A stretch of 64,000 bases of DNA from Emiliania huxleyi CCMP1516 (GCF_000372725.1 NW_005201984.1:235209-299208), one strand, 5' to 3'. Numbered from the stretch's first letter, positions 10,955 through 21,932 are shown. Program-made: numbers and translations. The notes: generated by a model from the letters alone, not told the origin.

Positions 10955-11866
10955 TCATAGCTCCTTTGCACGTTCCCTCTCCTCGTCGTCAATGATGACC
11001 CCGTCGAGCGTCTACGCATGCACGCGTACGCCGGTCAGAGGGAGCGGGTGGGCGGCCGGTCTTGCGCGCGGCCGCAGGCTGGGCGCCGCACCTTGAGTCC
11101 AGGCAGTCGCTTCACGACCTGGATGCGCCAGTCGCCCGCCTCAGCGCAAGCGTCGCAGAGCGGGTTGCCCTTGAGCAGCAGGTCGCGCATGTTCGAGCAG
11201 GCGGCGAGGCGCTCCACCTCGGCCCAGGAGCTGATCTTGTTGTTGGACATGAAGAGCACCTCGAGGTGCGACAGCTTCTCCACCCCCGCGAGGGACCCGA
11301 TCTGGTTGTACGAGATCCATAGCTGTAGAGGGCGGCAGGGAATGGTGAGAAGCTCACGCCACACGCTCCTAGCGTCGGGCTGTCCCCGTCCTGGTTCAAG
11401 CAAGAGCCAACGCGTAGTGCCAGCAGGCCAGTGTGAAGGCAGGAGACAGGCAGAGTAAAGGTGGAGAGAAAGAGCGATGGGCGAGGGGAGCAAAGGCGCG
11501 GCTACGGCCCACTGTGGGGCGCAGCTGGGCTAACCGCCGGTGCATATGGCTTCTGGTTCATGCCTCGGCTCATGCCTGCTTGAGCGTGTCAGCAACAGGG
11601 TCGAGACCGTTGATCGACTTGAGCGAGTTGCGGCCGAGTGAGAGGATCTCGAGGTTGTCGAGCCCGTTCAGATTCGCGATCTTGTCGATCGCGTTCGTCG
11701 AGAGCCTCAGGTGCTTGCACGATTTGAGCGTGCCAAGCGCTCCGTCCATCTTTGTGATGAGCGGCAGCTGCAGCGCGATCGGACAGAGGCGGACGTCCTC
11801 CGCCTCAGCGGCAACGACGCTTTGCGCAGTCTCCCACGCCTTGATGGCATCCTTGCACGACGTCAT
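10955..11866 (-). CDS. DNAL1: Axonemal outer-arm dynein light chain 1 (LC1), leucine-rich repeat protein
   Basis: LC1 is a leucine-rich-repeat protein that binds the motor domain of an outer-arm dynein heavy chain and tunes flagellar beating. Three exons give 192 residues, close to the usual family length. Exon 1 (11866-11576) starts MTSCKDAIKAW and carries ITKMDGALGTLKSCKHLRLS and LEILSLGRNSLKSI. Exon 2 (11322-11092) carries LWISYNQIGSLAGVEKL, HLEVLFMSNNKI and VVKRLPGLK. Exon 3 (11011-10955) carries TLDGVIIDDEERERAKEL, the conserved LDG tail. Intron 11323-11575 is GC-AG and intron 11012-11091 is GT-AG. The order and spacing match Chlamydomonas LC1 as I recall it. The gene is divergent from the fucosyltransferase-like gene and implies that the organism builds motile flagella. 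Confidence 0.92.
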
Positions 11867-12277
11867 CGGCCAGCGCGGCTCCGGGTGCCGCGACGCGGCG
11901 CCCCCTCCCCCGAAGAGAGCGGTTGGCGGCGAAACGACGCGAACGAAACGGCGCTAAAAAACACTTCTTATTTTCTTTGAGCTAGCCTTCGATGTTATGA
12001 AAACAAACGCAAGGCGGACTACGTGCCTCCCCGTCTTTGTAGCCTGGCGTTTGTGCCCCGTTTGTGCCGCGTCCCGTGCCCCCGAGTTCATTTTATAATA
12101 AAGGACATGCATATCGCTCTCGGGCCCACAGACATCCGCACACCCGCCCCCCCCCCGCGCGCCCCACTCCGGCCGGGATTTGTTTTCTGCTCTCAAAGGT
12201 AGCATAAAAGAAATCGCCAGCGCGGCCGTTGCTCCAGCCCGTCCTCCCGTGGCTGTGCGAACATCGTCCTCCCACCT
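11867..12277. promoter_or_regulatory. Shared upstream region of a divergent gene pair
   Basis: About 410 bases separate DNAL1 (minus) from the fucosyltransferase-like gene (plus). No coding frame is convincing here. It must hold both promoters and perhaps a first exon of the plus-strand gene. I see no specific promoter motif. Confidence 0.35.
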
Positions 12278-13827
12278 GTGGAGGATTTTGAGCCCGCCGA
12301 CATCCTCGAGGCGCGCCGTCTTTGGCTGCAGCTCGATTGTATGCTCACGTGGTCGCAGCAGCTCGGCGGCCGGCCGGCGGAGCTGGAGAAGCTCCCGTCA
12401 GACCACTACCTGCCGGAGCGCTACCCGCAGATCTGGAAGCGTGCGTGCGACGCAGCCATCTCACAGGCTGTGTTGATCAATCTCACGGCGCGGCAGCGGG
12501 AGCTGCCTTCGTGCTCCTCCGCCAAGAGACGAGCTGGTCTGGGAAGGATGACGGTTGGGCAGCACATACACGGTCTCTCTGGCGCCGCCTTTAGCTCCAG
12601 GGCGGTGTGCGCTCTGGAGGCGCCTCGCGGCCGCCCTGGCCGGGTGTGGCAGTGGCTGCGAGGCGCCCCTTGCGCCGCTGACGGCTGGCTCTGCCTCTTC
12701 CGCCCGTTTGACGAGCCTCCAGCGCCAAGCGCGCCGGCCGACCACTGCTCGAATCGATGGGCCGGGGCGTCATGGCCGCCGCTGCCGCCGCTGCCGCCGC
12801 CGGCCGACATGTGGTCTCGCAAGGCGTCCCAAACCAGCGCTTCCCCGCGCTGGGACCGCTTCCTCTGGCTCGCCGCCTACACGCAGCTCATCTCGCGCCC
12901 GTCAGAGGCGACGCTCGCTTGGGCGGCGGAGCGGCGGCGGGAGCTGCGGCCGCATCTCGCGGGCCCGTGCGCGCGCTTCCCGGCCGTGTCGTTGCAGGCG
13001 CGGCGCGGAGACAAGTGCAACAGCGCGAACGCGCGGATGCGGCCGCAGCACTCCTTCTCGTGCGGAGGCCTCGCGGCGTACTTGCCCGCGCTGCGGGCCA
13101 TCCGGCACGCCTACGGCTCGCGCGCCGTAGATGGCATTTCCGTCACACACACCTCCCCGCCCTCACTCTGCGCTCTGTGCCGCCAGGCTCCTGCGCGCTG
13201 CGCGTCGCCACGGATGGCCGGTCGCTCATCGAGGAGCTCGAGAGCGGCGCGCCGAGATCTAGCCGAGATCTAGCCGAGATCTAGCCGGGATGTAGCCGAG
13301 ATCTAGCCGAGATCTAGCCGAGATCTAGCCGGGATGTAGCCGAGAACTAGCCGGGGCGGCGCGGGCTCGAGAGTGATGCGCGCCGCCCGAGAGCGAGAGC
13401 GCGAGGCGCCGCTGCGCCGCGTGGGGGCCTGTGAGGCCGCCCTCTTCCCACGCGGGACACGCTGTGAGCAGGGGCGCTGCCTGAGCTGGAGGGGTGGCAC
13501 GTGCTCTACCACGCCTTCAACCGCACCGCGCACGAGGCGCAGCGCTGCGAGCCGATGCCCGTCTGCCAGTGGATCGAGTACCGCCGCGAGAAGCTCGGCA
13601 TCGACACGGCGGGCATGGGCTTCTCCCTCGCCGCCGACCTGCACCTGCTGGCGGGCGGCGGCGTCTTCGTCGGCCAGTTCGACTCAGAGACGGGGCGGAT
13701 CGCCTACCTGCGCATGGCCGCGCGCCTCGGCCTCGCCCCTCCCTTCTGGCACTACCAGTCGACAAAGGAGCGCGCCCGCGCCTGGCACCCGTTTACGCGG
13801 CGGCCGCGCATGTGGGCGGAGGTCTAG
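12278..13827 (+). CDS. Fucosyltransferase-like enzyme (GT23/O-FucT superfamily), 5' end uncertain
   Basis: Candidate Golgi glycosyltransferase of the GDP-fucose-using GT23/O-FucT fold. Visible parts: a Trp/Leu-rich N-terminal stretch (ADILEARRLWLQLDCMLTW), a GWLCLFRPFDEP segment, the basic donor-binding motif VSLQARRGDK (compare HVRRTDK of FUT8), LRVATDGRSLIEEL (compare the ATDD motif) and a C-terminal region, ADLHLLAGGGVFVGQFDSE then RIAYLRMA, that parallels the FUT8 segment recognising an unattractive surface loop and a catalytic-domain helix. The last exon begins after an intron ending at 13471 and stops at 13827. One intron contains the minisatellite at about 13255-13350. No in-frame ATG precedes 12278 (the first codon is GTG), so a first exon with the membrane anchor is probably missing from this call. 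Sugar specificity is not determined. Confidence 0.6.
13255..13350 (+). repeat. Intronic minisatellite, unit GCCGAGATCTA
   Basis: About eight copies of an 11-base unit (GCCGAGATCTA with GGGATGT and GAACTA variants) sit inside an intron of the fucosyltransferase-like gene. The same motif recurs in introns near 37941 and 56165. Confidence 0.85.
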
Positions 13828-14208
13828 CGAGACCTCTCAGAGTCTCAGGATACTGCAAAGGGGGTGCATACGGGGGGTATTAGTAGAGCCGTACGATGGG
13901 AACGCGTGCATATCCTGACGAGTACATTACTACAGTAGAGTGTCGTGTGCCGTATGTGTGAGAGGGGGAGCGCACAGTGGAAAGTCAAAGCTCTCGGTGT
14001 TTTGTTTAGGGCGGGCGCACCGCCGCGGGGGAGAAAGGAGGCGGTGTGGCGTGTGCGCCGGGGGCCGACACCGCGGTGGACACGGACCGAGAGACAGTGC
14101 GAAAAAAAACGCGCTCATGCGAGACCGAGAGACACACCCCCTATGGCCCCCGCGTGCGGTAGCGCGGGGAACTTACAATACACAAATAGATGGGCAATGC
14201 CTTGTGCT
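13828..14208. other. Convergent intergenic region, no gene seen
   Basis: These 380 bases lie between two convergent genes. There is a purine-rich stretch near 14030 and a short A-run near 14103. No frame or RNA gene is recognisable. Confidence 0.4.
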
Positions 14209-15349
14209 TCAGCCCGCCTGCTTGCGCTTGCGGCTGCCGGCTCCGCCTCCGCCGGCTCCTCCCCCCTTGGACGCCGCCTGCTTTGACGCCTGCTCGGCTA
14301 GCCGCGCCTTGCGCTGCTCGGCCAGCCGCGCCTCTCGCCGCTCCCCCACCTTGCTGATGTGCTCCGCGTGCTTCTCGCCGTACTCCTCGAGGAGGGCGCA
14401 CAGTGTCGAGAGGCTGTCGCTGCCCGTCGCGCCGCCCTGCCGCTGCCTCCACTGCTCGAGGCTCTGGCGCCCATTCCACAGCGTGTAGGCGACGGTCGTC
14501 GCGTTGCCAGCCTTTTGCAGCATCTGCGTGAAACCCGCCCACGCGTCGTCCGGCACGCCGGCCGGCCGCGCGGCAGCGACCTCGTGCGCCAGCCGGCGCA
14601 CCTCCTCCTCCACCTCGACCGCCCGCTGCGTCAGCACCTTTTGGTACTCCGGGTCCGTCCGCCTGCGGCCCGCCTACGCGGAAGACTCGGGAGACGCTGT
14701 AGGGGAAGGCTCCAGCTCCTCTCCGGGTGGTCCGCCGCGCCTCGGCGTCGACGGCCCCCTGCAGCCGCTGCAGCGCGGCCGTCGCCTTCTCGTGGCCCTT
14801 GACGTGCCGGTGCTTGTTCTGCAGCGTCTCCAGCAAAGCGCGCGTCTCCCCCCGCAGCAGGTGCGCCGCGTAGTCCTGCTCCGGCTCCTGCTTCCCGTGC
14901 GGCTTGAGCCACGCTTTGGCCGGCACACTACTTGGGCGCGCCTTGACGGCCTCGCGGCCGAGCTCGCAGAGACGCCTCTCCGTCTCCTCCGTCGCAGCCA
15001 CCGCGCCGCGCCGACCCGCGGCCCGCTTCTCCTCGGCCTCCTCCCGTGCTCGTGCCTCCTCCCTCGCGCGTGACTCGGCGGCGGTGAGCGGCGCTCGCTT
15101 GCCGTTGCCGCCTCCAGCCGTCGCCAGCCCGGGAAGACTGCGTAGCTCGAAGCGGGCGAGTGCGGCGCTGTCGGGCCGCCCGGGAGGCAGCCGCATGTCT
15201 CTCGGCGGAAGCCGCCGCAGCAGCGGGCCCAGCCGCGAGCCGGGGCTGAGCGGCAGCGGCTCGCCGTCGCCCTGGACCTCGCGCAGCCATGCCTCCCACG
15301 GCCGCGGCGCTGGGGCGCGCAGGTAGCCGGGCAGCGCCTCGGTGGACAT
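14209..15349 (-). CDS. Hypothetical charged coiled-coil protein, two exons
   Basis: Not recognised. Exon 1 runs from the ATG at 15349 down to about 14732; exon 2 runs from about 14662 to the stop at 14209, joined over a GC-AG intron of about 70 bases so that EARR continues into TDPEYQKVLTQRAVEVEEE. The product is about 355 residues. It has an Arg/Glu helix near residues 90-115 (REEARAREEAEEKRAA), a conserved-looking middle (WAGFTQMLQKAGNATTVAYT, then LEQWRQR), an Ala/Lys/Arg-rich helix (EQRKARLAEQASKQ) and a basic Gly-rich tail ending SRKRKQAG that could be a nuclear signal. The single-frame length, shared intron type and consistent codon use support a real gene. It converges on the fucosyltransferase-like gene. 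Confidence 0.6.
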
Positions 15350-15649
15350 GTATCGGTATTGCGCGACGGAAAAACGAGGTTTGCCCTGGACTCCGATTTA
15401 CGCCCCGGCGGGGATGCATTTGCGGGTTTCCCCGTGCCGCGAGACTTGGGCATGTATCTCCCGCGATGTGTCGCGGACAAACCCAAGTAGACGCCCCTTG
15501 GGCGGGATCGCGTCTTACTTACACAAGAGGAACTATAACACTCGCTAGTCATGTACAATCATGAGAACTGGGTCCAGGCTCCATAGTGAGGTGGTCTCCC
15601 AGTCTAGCGCACCTCGCGCCCGGCGGGCGGCGACCTGTCCGTCCACCGA

Positions 15650-15910
15650 CCCCTCCGCCCGCGCGTGCCACCGCCGCCTCCACCGCCGAGTCGAAGAGCC
15701 GTCGTAGACCCGTCGTCCGTCCACCGTGTGGTACGCCGCGAAGCGGCCCGACGCCCAGGGAAGTCGGCGGCCGCGCGAGCCCGACGCCTGCTCCTGCTTG
15801 CGCACGCCTGCGTAGCCGGTGCTGCTGCGACTCGAGAGGTGCAGCCGCCAGCCCTGCGCCTCTGTCACCACCGCCGGCGCCTCCCCCGCGGGGCCCATGT
15901 GGGATGGACC
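15650..15910 (-). pseudogene. AP2-like DNA-binding domain fragment with a frame break
   Basis: On the minus strand the frame reads AQGWRLHLS, STGYAGVRKQ, then SGRFAAYHTVDGRRVYDG, which matches the GYxGV...GRFxA...GxxVYLG core of AP2-type domains common in algae. The expected continuation (FDSAVEAAVARA) is present just downstream, near 15690-15665, but in another frame, so one base appears lost or the assembly has an error there. No convincing flanking exons are visible; the region upstream is low complexity. It could be a decayed transcription factor gene or one exon of a real gene with a sequencing error. Confidence 0.4.
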
Positions 15911-16354
15911 TGCGAAAGCGCGGGGAAGGGAGAGTGCATTCAGAAGGCAGAACCTGAGCACAAGTGGGGGGCTTGCTCGCGAGCCTTGACTTGCATCGAC
16001 TTGATTACAACGCGGAGCCATCGCGGGTAGCCAGAGGCGGCGGACCGAGCAGCATGGGCGGCGTGTCATTCTGCAGTCGATCGCCGCCGAGCGGCATAGC
16101 GGCGCCGTCGCGGGTAACCAAAGGCGGCGGGACGGCGGGAGAGGGCGGTGGTGCGGGCGGTGATGCTGATGATATGTGGCCATTGGCCGCCGCCGCGTCC
16201 TCTTTGCGAGCGCTCTCGGCTTCCGTCCCTTTTTACGCTTATCCCCCCCCCTCGTAAGTGGCACGAGCTTTCGGCGGACCAGGCCAGGGCTTCTCGTCAG
16301 TCTACTTGGGTTTGTTAGTGTCCCGTATTGCTGTTCACAGCTAGGGAGCGAAGT
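15911..16354. other. Non-coding spacer with a short diverged repeat
   Basis: Two diverged copies of a sequence of about 35 bases (TCGCGGGTAGCCAGAGGCGG and TCGCGGGTAACCAAAGGCGG) lie near 16020 and 16108. I see no gene. Confidence 0.35.
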
Positions 16355-17775
16355 GGCAGTAGCCAGCCTCAAGCATCGATGGGATAATAAGATGAGATTA
16401 CCAGACGAGAACGGGGGGAAGGACAGGCGGGCGACATTTGACGACGTCGGGGATCACAATGTGACGACCAAAACGATCCTGGGGGCCAGGGTGAGACAAC
16501 AGGTCGGGGTGCCACATGGGGCACACCACAGGCGTATTCTAGAGGGGGAAAAGAAACGGGGAATGAGGGGCCCCGCCACGAGAAGTGCGTTCTGGGGATG
16601 CAGAGCGTGCAAAGCGGCTAGGGATGAGGTCGCAAAAGAGGCGCGCGAGGCAAGGAGGAGACGCGGGGAACTGAAAGACTGGGACGACTGGAAACAAGAA
16701 GACAGTGAGCCACCACAGGCGTCGTTGGCGCACATACTGAGCGGCAGCTGCGCTGGAAATAAGGAAGAGGCGCGTCACTTCATGCGGAAGCTCGACAAAC
16801 ACACAGCGAGGGCGACAGCAAGAGTTGAACGGGAGGCGCCGGACTCAAAAGACACCGCCACATTCCTGAGACGAGCGAGGGCAGCCTCCTTAAAGGCGAA
16901 AGGGTCTAGATTTGGGGCGCTCGCCGAAGAAGAGTACGACAAAATAGCGCCCGTGATTGCCTGCACGCTACCCGCACTCACGGACTCCATAACCGAAAGA
17001 AAGAGAAGGGAGCTCGCGGGAGAGGTGACGAGTGAACTACAGGTAGTGGGGAAGGCAGCCTCGATTGCCATACAGACATGGGTGCGAAACAACGACAAGA
17101 CCAAGGCACGGGCAGAGGAACGAGAGAAGAATATAGGGTGGATAAAGCGCCTGTTCACGGCATGGAGGGTGAGCCACACCGAACGTACCGAGCGAAGAGC
17201 CAAGCGGAAGGAGGACGGGGAAGATGACTCCGAGGAGGACGAACCAGTGGAAATCCAGTTGTCAGATGTCACGATGCATCCGAAGGGAACCCCAGCGCCG
17301 GCATCATCCGTAGAGGCACGAGTGTTCGAAGAGAGAGTGGACCTGAGCAACAACATGACCTGTAGGCAAATGATCGGAGTGGGAGTCAGAAATGTGGTCC
17401 TTGCGCGAGGGGAGCTCGATAGACTCGAGGGGCCAGGATACGCCGCGAGGAGGACGGAGTTGCGCCGACAGGCGAAAGAAGCCGCGAGAACAAGGGACCG
17501 GCAGGTGGCGGCGTCGCAGGACGAGGCAGAAGAGAACAACGCGTCAGAGGAGGAAGTGACAAGGGAGAGAACGATGAGGGTGGGACGACCGCGAGGTGGC
17601 ATGAAGGTTGCAGCGAGAATCGGCGAGAGACTGCGAAGAGAGATAGGAAGAGGCAGACTCCCTAGGGTGGGCGACGGATAGCGCACCACACACCTCTCCT
17701 TAAAATCCCTGTGTGGTGGCGGCGTGCCGTCCTCCCATCCCTCCCTTGGGTTGTCTGTTTTCTTTCTTTCTTAGG
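16355..17775 (+). mobile_element. 5'-truncated LINE copy A (C-terminal ORF plus 3' UTR and TTTC tail)
   Basis: A frame of about 440 codons ends at 17681 and is followed by a conserved 3' UTR of about 75 bases and a (TTTC)n tail near 17758-17775. The protein is homologous along its length to the minus-strand frame at 43373-45001. Shared blocks: DHNVTTKTILGARVRQQVGV, a zinc-type motif (HGAHH... CRACKAARD, that is HxxxH then CxxC), APDSKDTATFLRRA and a highly charged tail. Homology begins abruptly near 16355, as expected for 5' truncation in target-primed reverse transcription. The C-terminal half (VEIQLSDVTMHPKG onward) differs from the 43 kb copy, so this is a related subfamily. No target-site duplication was found by eye. 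Confidence 0.65.
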
Positions 17776-17939
17776 GACGGCCTCTGCGGCAAAGTCAAAC
17801 CACCCCACCTACCACCTACCTACCGCAGCAAACCTTCGGCTCCCGCTCAGAGGCTCGCCGCGCCCGTGCGGCGCGCCGAGGCGGCGCCGAGGCCGGCGCC
17901 TTGCACCCGGCCCGCGGCCGGCACCGCCTCGCCCCACAA

Positions 17940-18317
17940 CTGACCGCCCTGCGGCCCCTGCGCAGGCGTACCACAGGCGTCGCTCCTCGATGATCGCTTT
18001 GCGGTGCTCCGTGATCTCGTCACCGCGCTTGCCGAGGAACTCGCTCTGGATCCACTTTTCCACGGCATACTGTGGGATGCCGCCGAAGAGCTTGGCCTGC
18101 ACGAAGTGCACCATCTGCTCTTTCGACCAGTCGCGCTCTGTGCCCTCACAGCGCTTGACCTCCTCCACGATGTTGTGGAAGAACATCGGGTTGCTCGAGT
18201 CGCGCAGCTTGGACCACTGCATCGAGGCGCCGACGGCCAGCGCGAAGACTTCGCGCTCGTTCGGCAGCGTGTGCTTCGACTTGCGTGCGCCAGAGGCTGA
18301 GAAGAGCGAGTGCATGC
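17940..18317 (-). CDS. Hypothetical exon(s), partial
   Basis: Not recognised. From the ATG at 18317 the frame reads MHSLFSASGARKSKHTLPNE, then VFALAVGASMQWSKLRDS, VEEVKRCEGTERDWSKEQMV, FVQAKLFGGIPQYAVEKWIQ and KRGDEITEHRKAIIEERR. This is a helical, non-repetitive and clearly coding-like stretch of about 125 residues. Downstream, near 17945, the frame enters an Arg/Gly-rich shadow, so a splice donor is likely there. A LINE 3' end lies only about 170 bases further on, so the rest of the gene may be displaced or lost. Upstream the frame runs into the 18.5 kb minisatellite, which is not coding. Confidence 0.5.
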
Positions 18318-18512
18318 TCCGCTGATTCCGCTTTTGCTTGCCGCCAACTGCTTGCCGCCCACGAAGAAAGAACTCGCACGCCAAATGGGACGTGATGAGC
18401 GCGGCGCGCGAAGGTACTTCACAACTTTGTCTTTGACGTACAACACATGACATGTCCATGTACATGTACAGCTGTAGAGCGTGCGGCCGACGTGTCCCGC
18501 TGATCCCCGAGG

Positions 18513-18628
18513 TCCCCACCCATCCCCACCCATCCCCACCCATCCCCACCCATCCCCACCCATCCCCACCCATCCCCACCCATCCCCACCCATCCCCACC
18601 CATCCCCACCCATCCCCACCCATCCCCA
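18513..18628 (+). repeat. Minisatellite, unit CATCCCCACC, about 11.6 copies
   Basis: Ten exact 10-base units fill 18521-18620, with partial units at both ends. The array lacks variant units, so it is probably unstable and young. Long frames across it on either strand (WGWVGMGGDG type) are artefacts. Confidence 0.95.
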
Positions 18629-18994
18629 GCTCGCTCGATCACACCACCCCAAGAGCCCTTGGGGAAATCCGTTTGCCATACGCTCCGAGCGGCATGCGTG
18701 TGATGACGAACATCCGTTGTGCCCTTGTTTGTTCTTCTGGTGCCTTGGAGTGCTTGGGGGGGGGCGACAGGGAGGATGTGGCCCTGAGTTATGTGTACGC
18801 CTACTCAGGGTGTGAGATCTTTCTTCAGGGTGTGTGGCAGCCAGCTGGCTGTGAGCTGTGTGTCTTGTGAGCCTGTTTGTGTCTGTGTGTCGCTCGTGCG
18901 TGTCGTCATCATCTGTCTAGCGTCCACCGCTCCACCCATACCGCGTTGGTGTCCAGTCCGAGCCTGGCTGTTCTTCACCTTTCTACCTACCTAC

Positions 18995-19345
18995 CAACCC
19001 TGTTCCGACCGTGTTCGAACGCTGCCGAACACGGTCAGAGCATGGGGGCTGATCACGAAAGGATCAAGGTCCGGAAATAGGACCGTCACCACGGGGCTCA
19101 CCCTGTTCCGCCCCTGATCCGACCATGATCCGACCCATGATCAAAGTGATGACGGTCTGATCAAGGTCGGATCAATCAAGGTCGGAACAGGTCAGAATTT
19201 TACAACTAAACTCCCTCGCACAACACTGGGCACGGGACTTCCAAAAGAACTCCGGTCCGCCGGTCGGAACAGGTCAGAATTTTACAACTAAACTCCCTCG
19301 CACAACACTGGGCACGGGACTTCCAAAAGAACTCCGGTCCGCCGG
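18995..19345. repeat. Hairpin-rich block with an 82-base tandem duplication
   Basis: Bases 19181-19262 are repeated at once as 19263-19344 (each copy starts GTCGGAACAGGTCAGAATTT). Just upstream, CCGTGTTCG and CGAACACGG form a 9-base stem near 19010-19035, and TGATCCGACC-type and GGTCGGATCA-type words recur in opposite orientation between 19100 and 19190. No coding frame. It may be a remnant of a small inverted-repeat element. Confidence 0.7.
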
Positions 19346-19500
19346 CGGCGTGCCGTCCGCGCCACCGCGGCTGCGGGGTTGATAGAGCAGGCCGGCAGCG
19401 GCTCCTGATGTACCTCCACTTTTGGGTGGCGGTCGCGCGCTGCCGACGGCGCTCACCGGCGCTACGGCGCTCGCGGCGCGCTCGTGGCGTTCAGGGCGGC

Positions 19501-19504
19501 TCGC

Positions 19505-19537
<33 letters not shown>

Positions 19538-19560
19538 TGCATGCATGCATGCATGCACAG
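19501..19560 (+). repeat. Compound microsatellite (CA)n then (ATGC)n
   Basis: A run of CA units of about 34 bases is followed by about five ATGC units. Confidence 0.95.
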
Positions 19561-19639
19561 ACACACACAGCCCCTTCCCAAGGGGGGAGGACACGCGCAG
19601 GCCGCACCTCTAGTGTGAGGCCCGCATAGTATGTGGGAG

Positions 19640-19875
19640 ACTCATGCCGCCGCCCCTGCCACCCCTGTGTCAGTGTGCCCGTGGTAGTGAGAGACTGCCG
19701 GTGAGCAGCCGGAGGCAGGTCGCTAGACTGAGATGAGACCGCCAGTAGTGGAGTTGGGATTCCACCGCGTCGTGCACCGCGCTGGTGACCCTTGTCAGGA
19801 GCAGGAGAGCCCCACCTGTGCCCCTGATCGTCCTTCCAAAATCCTGCTCGTGCAGGTGGGGTACAGGCTGTTTTC
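19640..19875 (+). mobile_element. 3' fragment of a dispersed repeat family (hairpin CCTGCTCGTGCAGG)
   Basis: This stretch matches, in the opposite orientation, a stretch at about 54400-54640: shared words include AGGAGCAGGAGAGCCCCACC, CCTGATCGTCCTT, AAAATCCTGCTCGTGCAGGT and the TCTCAGTCTAGCGACC-type segment in reverse complement. It carries the conserved palindrome CCTGCTCGTGCAGG at 19843-19856. Related copies are at 52860-52885 and 60430-60690. Confidence 0.6.
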
Positions 19876-19879
19876 GGCA

Positions 19880-21733
19880 TAAATTTCTTTCGTTTTGACG
19901 CGCGCTCACGCCTCTGCGCACCGCGCCTCGGCACCGGCTTTGCTGCCACCGTGTCGAGGACGCCCAGCCCTCGCATGGTTGAAGGTCCCATCAACTCATT
20001 CCATCGCCAAGTTGCTCGGCGGCCGCGCAATGCGGAGACCACCGAAAGCACCGCAGATGAGCCGTAAAACATGCCTGCACCTAGCTGCAGACGTGCCCAC
20101 ATTCTCCTCGGTGTCGTATCTGAGGCGGATTGACCTGGATTTTGACTCCACCGCCGCCACGGTGCATGGAAACCACCCTGGCGGCGCCCGTGGACGTCGA
20201 ACGCTCATGCGCCGAGTCTTCTGTAGCCACAGCAGCAGCTACAGCGGCGCAGACTGGCGGCAGCCTGCACGGCAGTAGTCCAGTATGACTGTGGTGCGGT
20301 GCGGCGGTCGACAGCCGGCGGCATCAAATGCGGAGTGATCGCGGGCAATGCGGACTCCACCGTGACGCCACAGAGCCGCGGTGCGAGCCATGTGGCTCTA
20401 TACACCGTCGCAAAACTGTCGCAGGACGAGCGGCGCCAGCTGGTAGCTGGGGCCGCAGGGCGGTCAGGCCAACACCGTATGCTAGTCGGAGTGGATTGTC
20501 TAGAGGTGTAGAGGTCGGTAGAGTGTCCGTTTGTGGCCTCCGGACGGGCTCTGGTCGGGAGCCCGCCGGGCCGGCTGAGGCTGTGTGTCCGTCCACTATG
20601 GACCCAGTGGTGGCTTAGAAGTGCTCTCTGGGAAGTACACATCCTATATAACACCTGCGGACCGGAAGGTACCGCCGTGGCGCCGCGAGGGGCCGTTTAA
20701 CCGCCCTCTAGTACGTAGTAGAGAGGCGGATAGTGTCGCTGTTTTCGAAAGGCGCTGACAGCCCGGCGCGTACCGCGCGACGCCCGGGCTACCCAGGGAC
20801 CAGTGAAAGGCCTATACCAACCCTTCAAAATAACCTACTAACTTTGGTACACTCTCACTTTGATATTTCCCGCGGTGCACACTCAAAGTCCGGAAATCTA
20901 GCAGACGCGCGCGTTTTGGCCGGCTACCCCATCGGGTCGCACGGAGACGCGGGTAGGCCGCCGCAAGCCGCCTCCGGGTGCAGGGGCCCGGCGCGGTGGG
21001 CGGGGGCAACGGCCCGGCAGCTGGCCGCGCCTCTCCGCCCCGCCCGTCGCCGCTGCACCCCTTGCCGCAGCCCTCGTCGCTGCAGCGACGACAGCCGCGG
21101 CACGAGGTCAGAACGCGGCCTCGGAGAGCCCGAGCGAAGGCGCCGACGGTGGCAGCCGTGGTAGTGGTTGATGGTAGAAGGCTCCTGAGCCGTCGGGCAC
21201 CACGCTCGACGTCGCCGAGCAGCCGCACCCGGCGCGAGCGCCTGCGCGTCGGCGGGTGCCACCGAAGGCGGGTGGGCAGCGCCGGGCGGGGCGGCGGAGC
21301 TTCTCGAGGCACGCACGTGCCCCGCGGGGCGCCGAGGCAGACACTCCGCCCGCGCTGACGACATGGCAGCATAGGGCTTCCTATCCTTGCTCAGAGTCTT
21401 CTTCCTCTGCAGGGGCGGGCCGCGGCCGCCCATGCTGTGCACCATCAGGCCCAAATTGTCATGGGTGGACGTCATCTGCTGGCGAAGCGACCGGTTGTCC
21501 AGTGTCGAGATGGGGTTGCCGAGATAACCCGCACGGGCTTCGCCTCGAGAGTCGCGGGCTACACGATTCGTCGGGCCGCCAGGGGGTTCGGCAAAATCCA
21601 ACTTGAAAGGACTTCCTAGACTGAGCTACGATGCATCAGTGTACCAGCGCCGTGTGCATGCCGCGCATCATTAGGGCGTTGCGGGGCGTCTACCCATGAC
21701 ATTCGCGCGTCAAGATGAAGGCGCGTGAAGACG
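19880..21733. other. Unassigned region, possible minus-strand exon near 21360-21601
   Basis: Mostly no recognisable gene. On the minus strand from about 21610 to 21355 one frame has balanced composition (GYLGNPISTLDN, MTSTHDNLGLMVHSMGG, LQRKKTLSKDRKPYAAMSS), which looks coding-like, but no domain is recognised and no start or splice sites could be fixed. The rest has many short overlapping frames without domains. Confidence 0.25.
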
Positions 21734-21738
21734 AAAAC

Positions 21739-21932
21739 TGTAAGAGATAAGGCGTCCCGGTGTGACGTGTTCCACACCCCTCACCCGTGTGCGTGTCTCT
21801 CTCGGACGGAGAGAGGAGCCACCCTCCCTTCCTCCTGTGTCCGTGTCTGTCCCGCGCACATTGTCATGGAAGGTGGAGCGCGCACATGTAGCGAAGTCAT
21901 TCTTAGTCCTTCACTGTTTACGATTTCCGACA
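21739..21932 (+). repeat. 5' LTR
   Basis: Begins TGTAA, ends TTCCGACA, and is preceded by AAAAC. Confidence 0.85.

Noticed and set aside
16176-16352. Extending the LINE copy A frame to the first available start at 16176
   Set aside because: Homology to copy B begins near 16355; the upstream part is unrelated flanking sequence that happens to be open.
18513-18628. CRISPR-like array
   Set aside because: Units abut with no unique spacers; it is a minisatellite in a eukaryotic genome. The same holds for 49436-49560.
17809-18679. Minus-strand frames with WGWVGMGGDG repeats, and plus-strand PTHPHPSPPI frames
   Set aside because: Produced by the 10-base CATCCCCACC array; only the non-repetitive part below 18317 looks coding.
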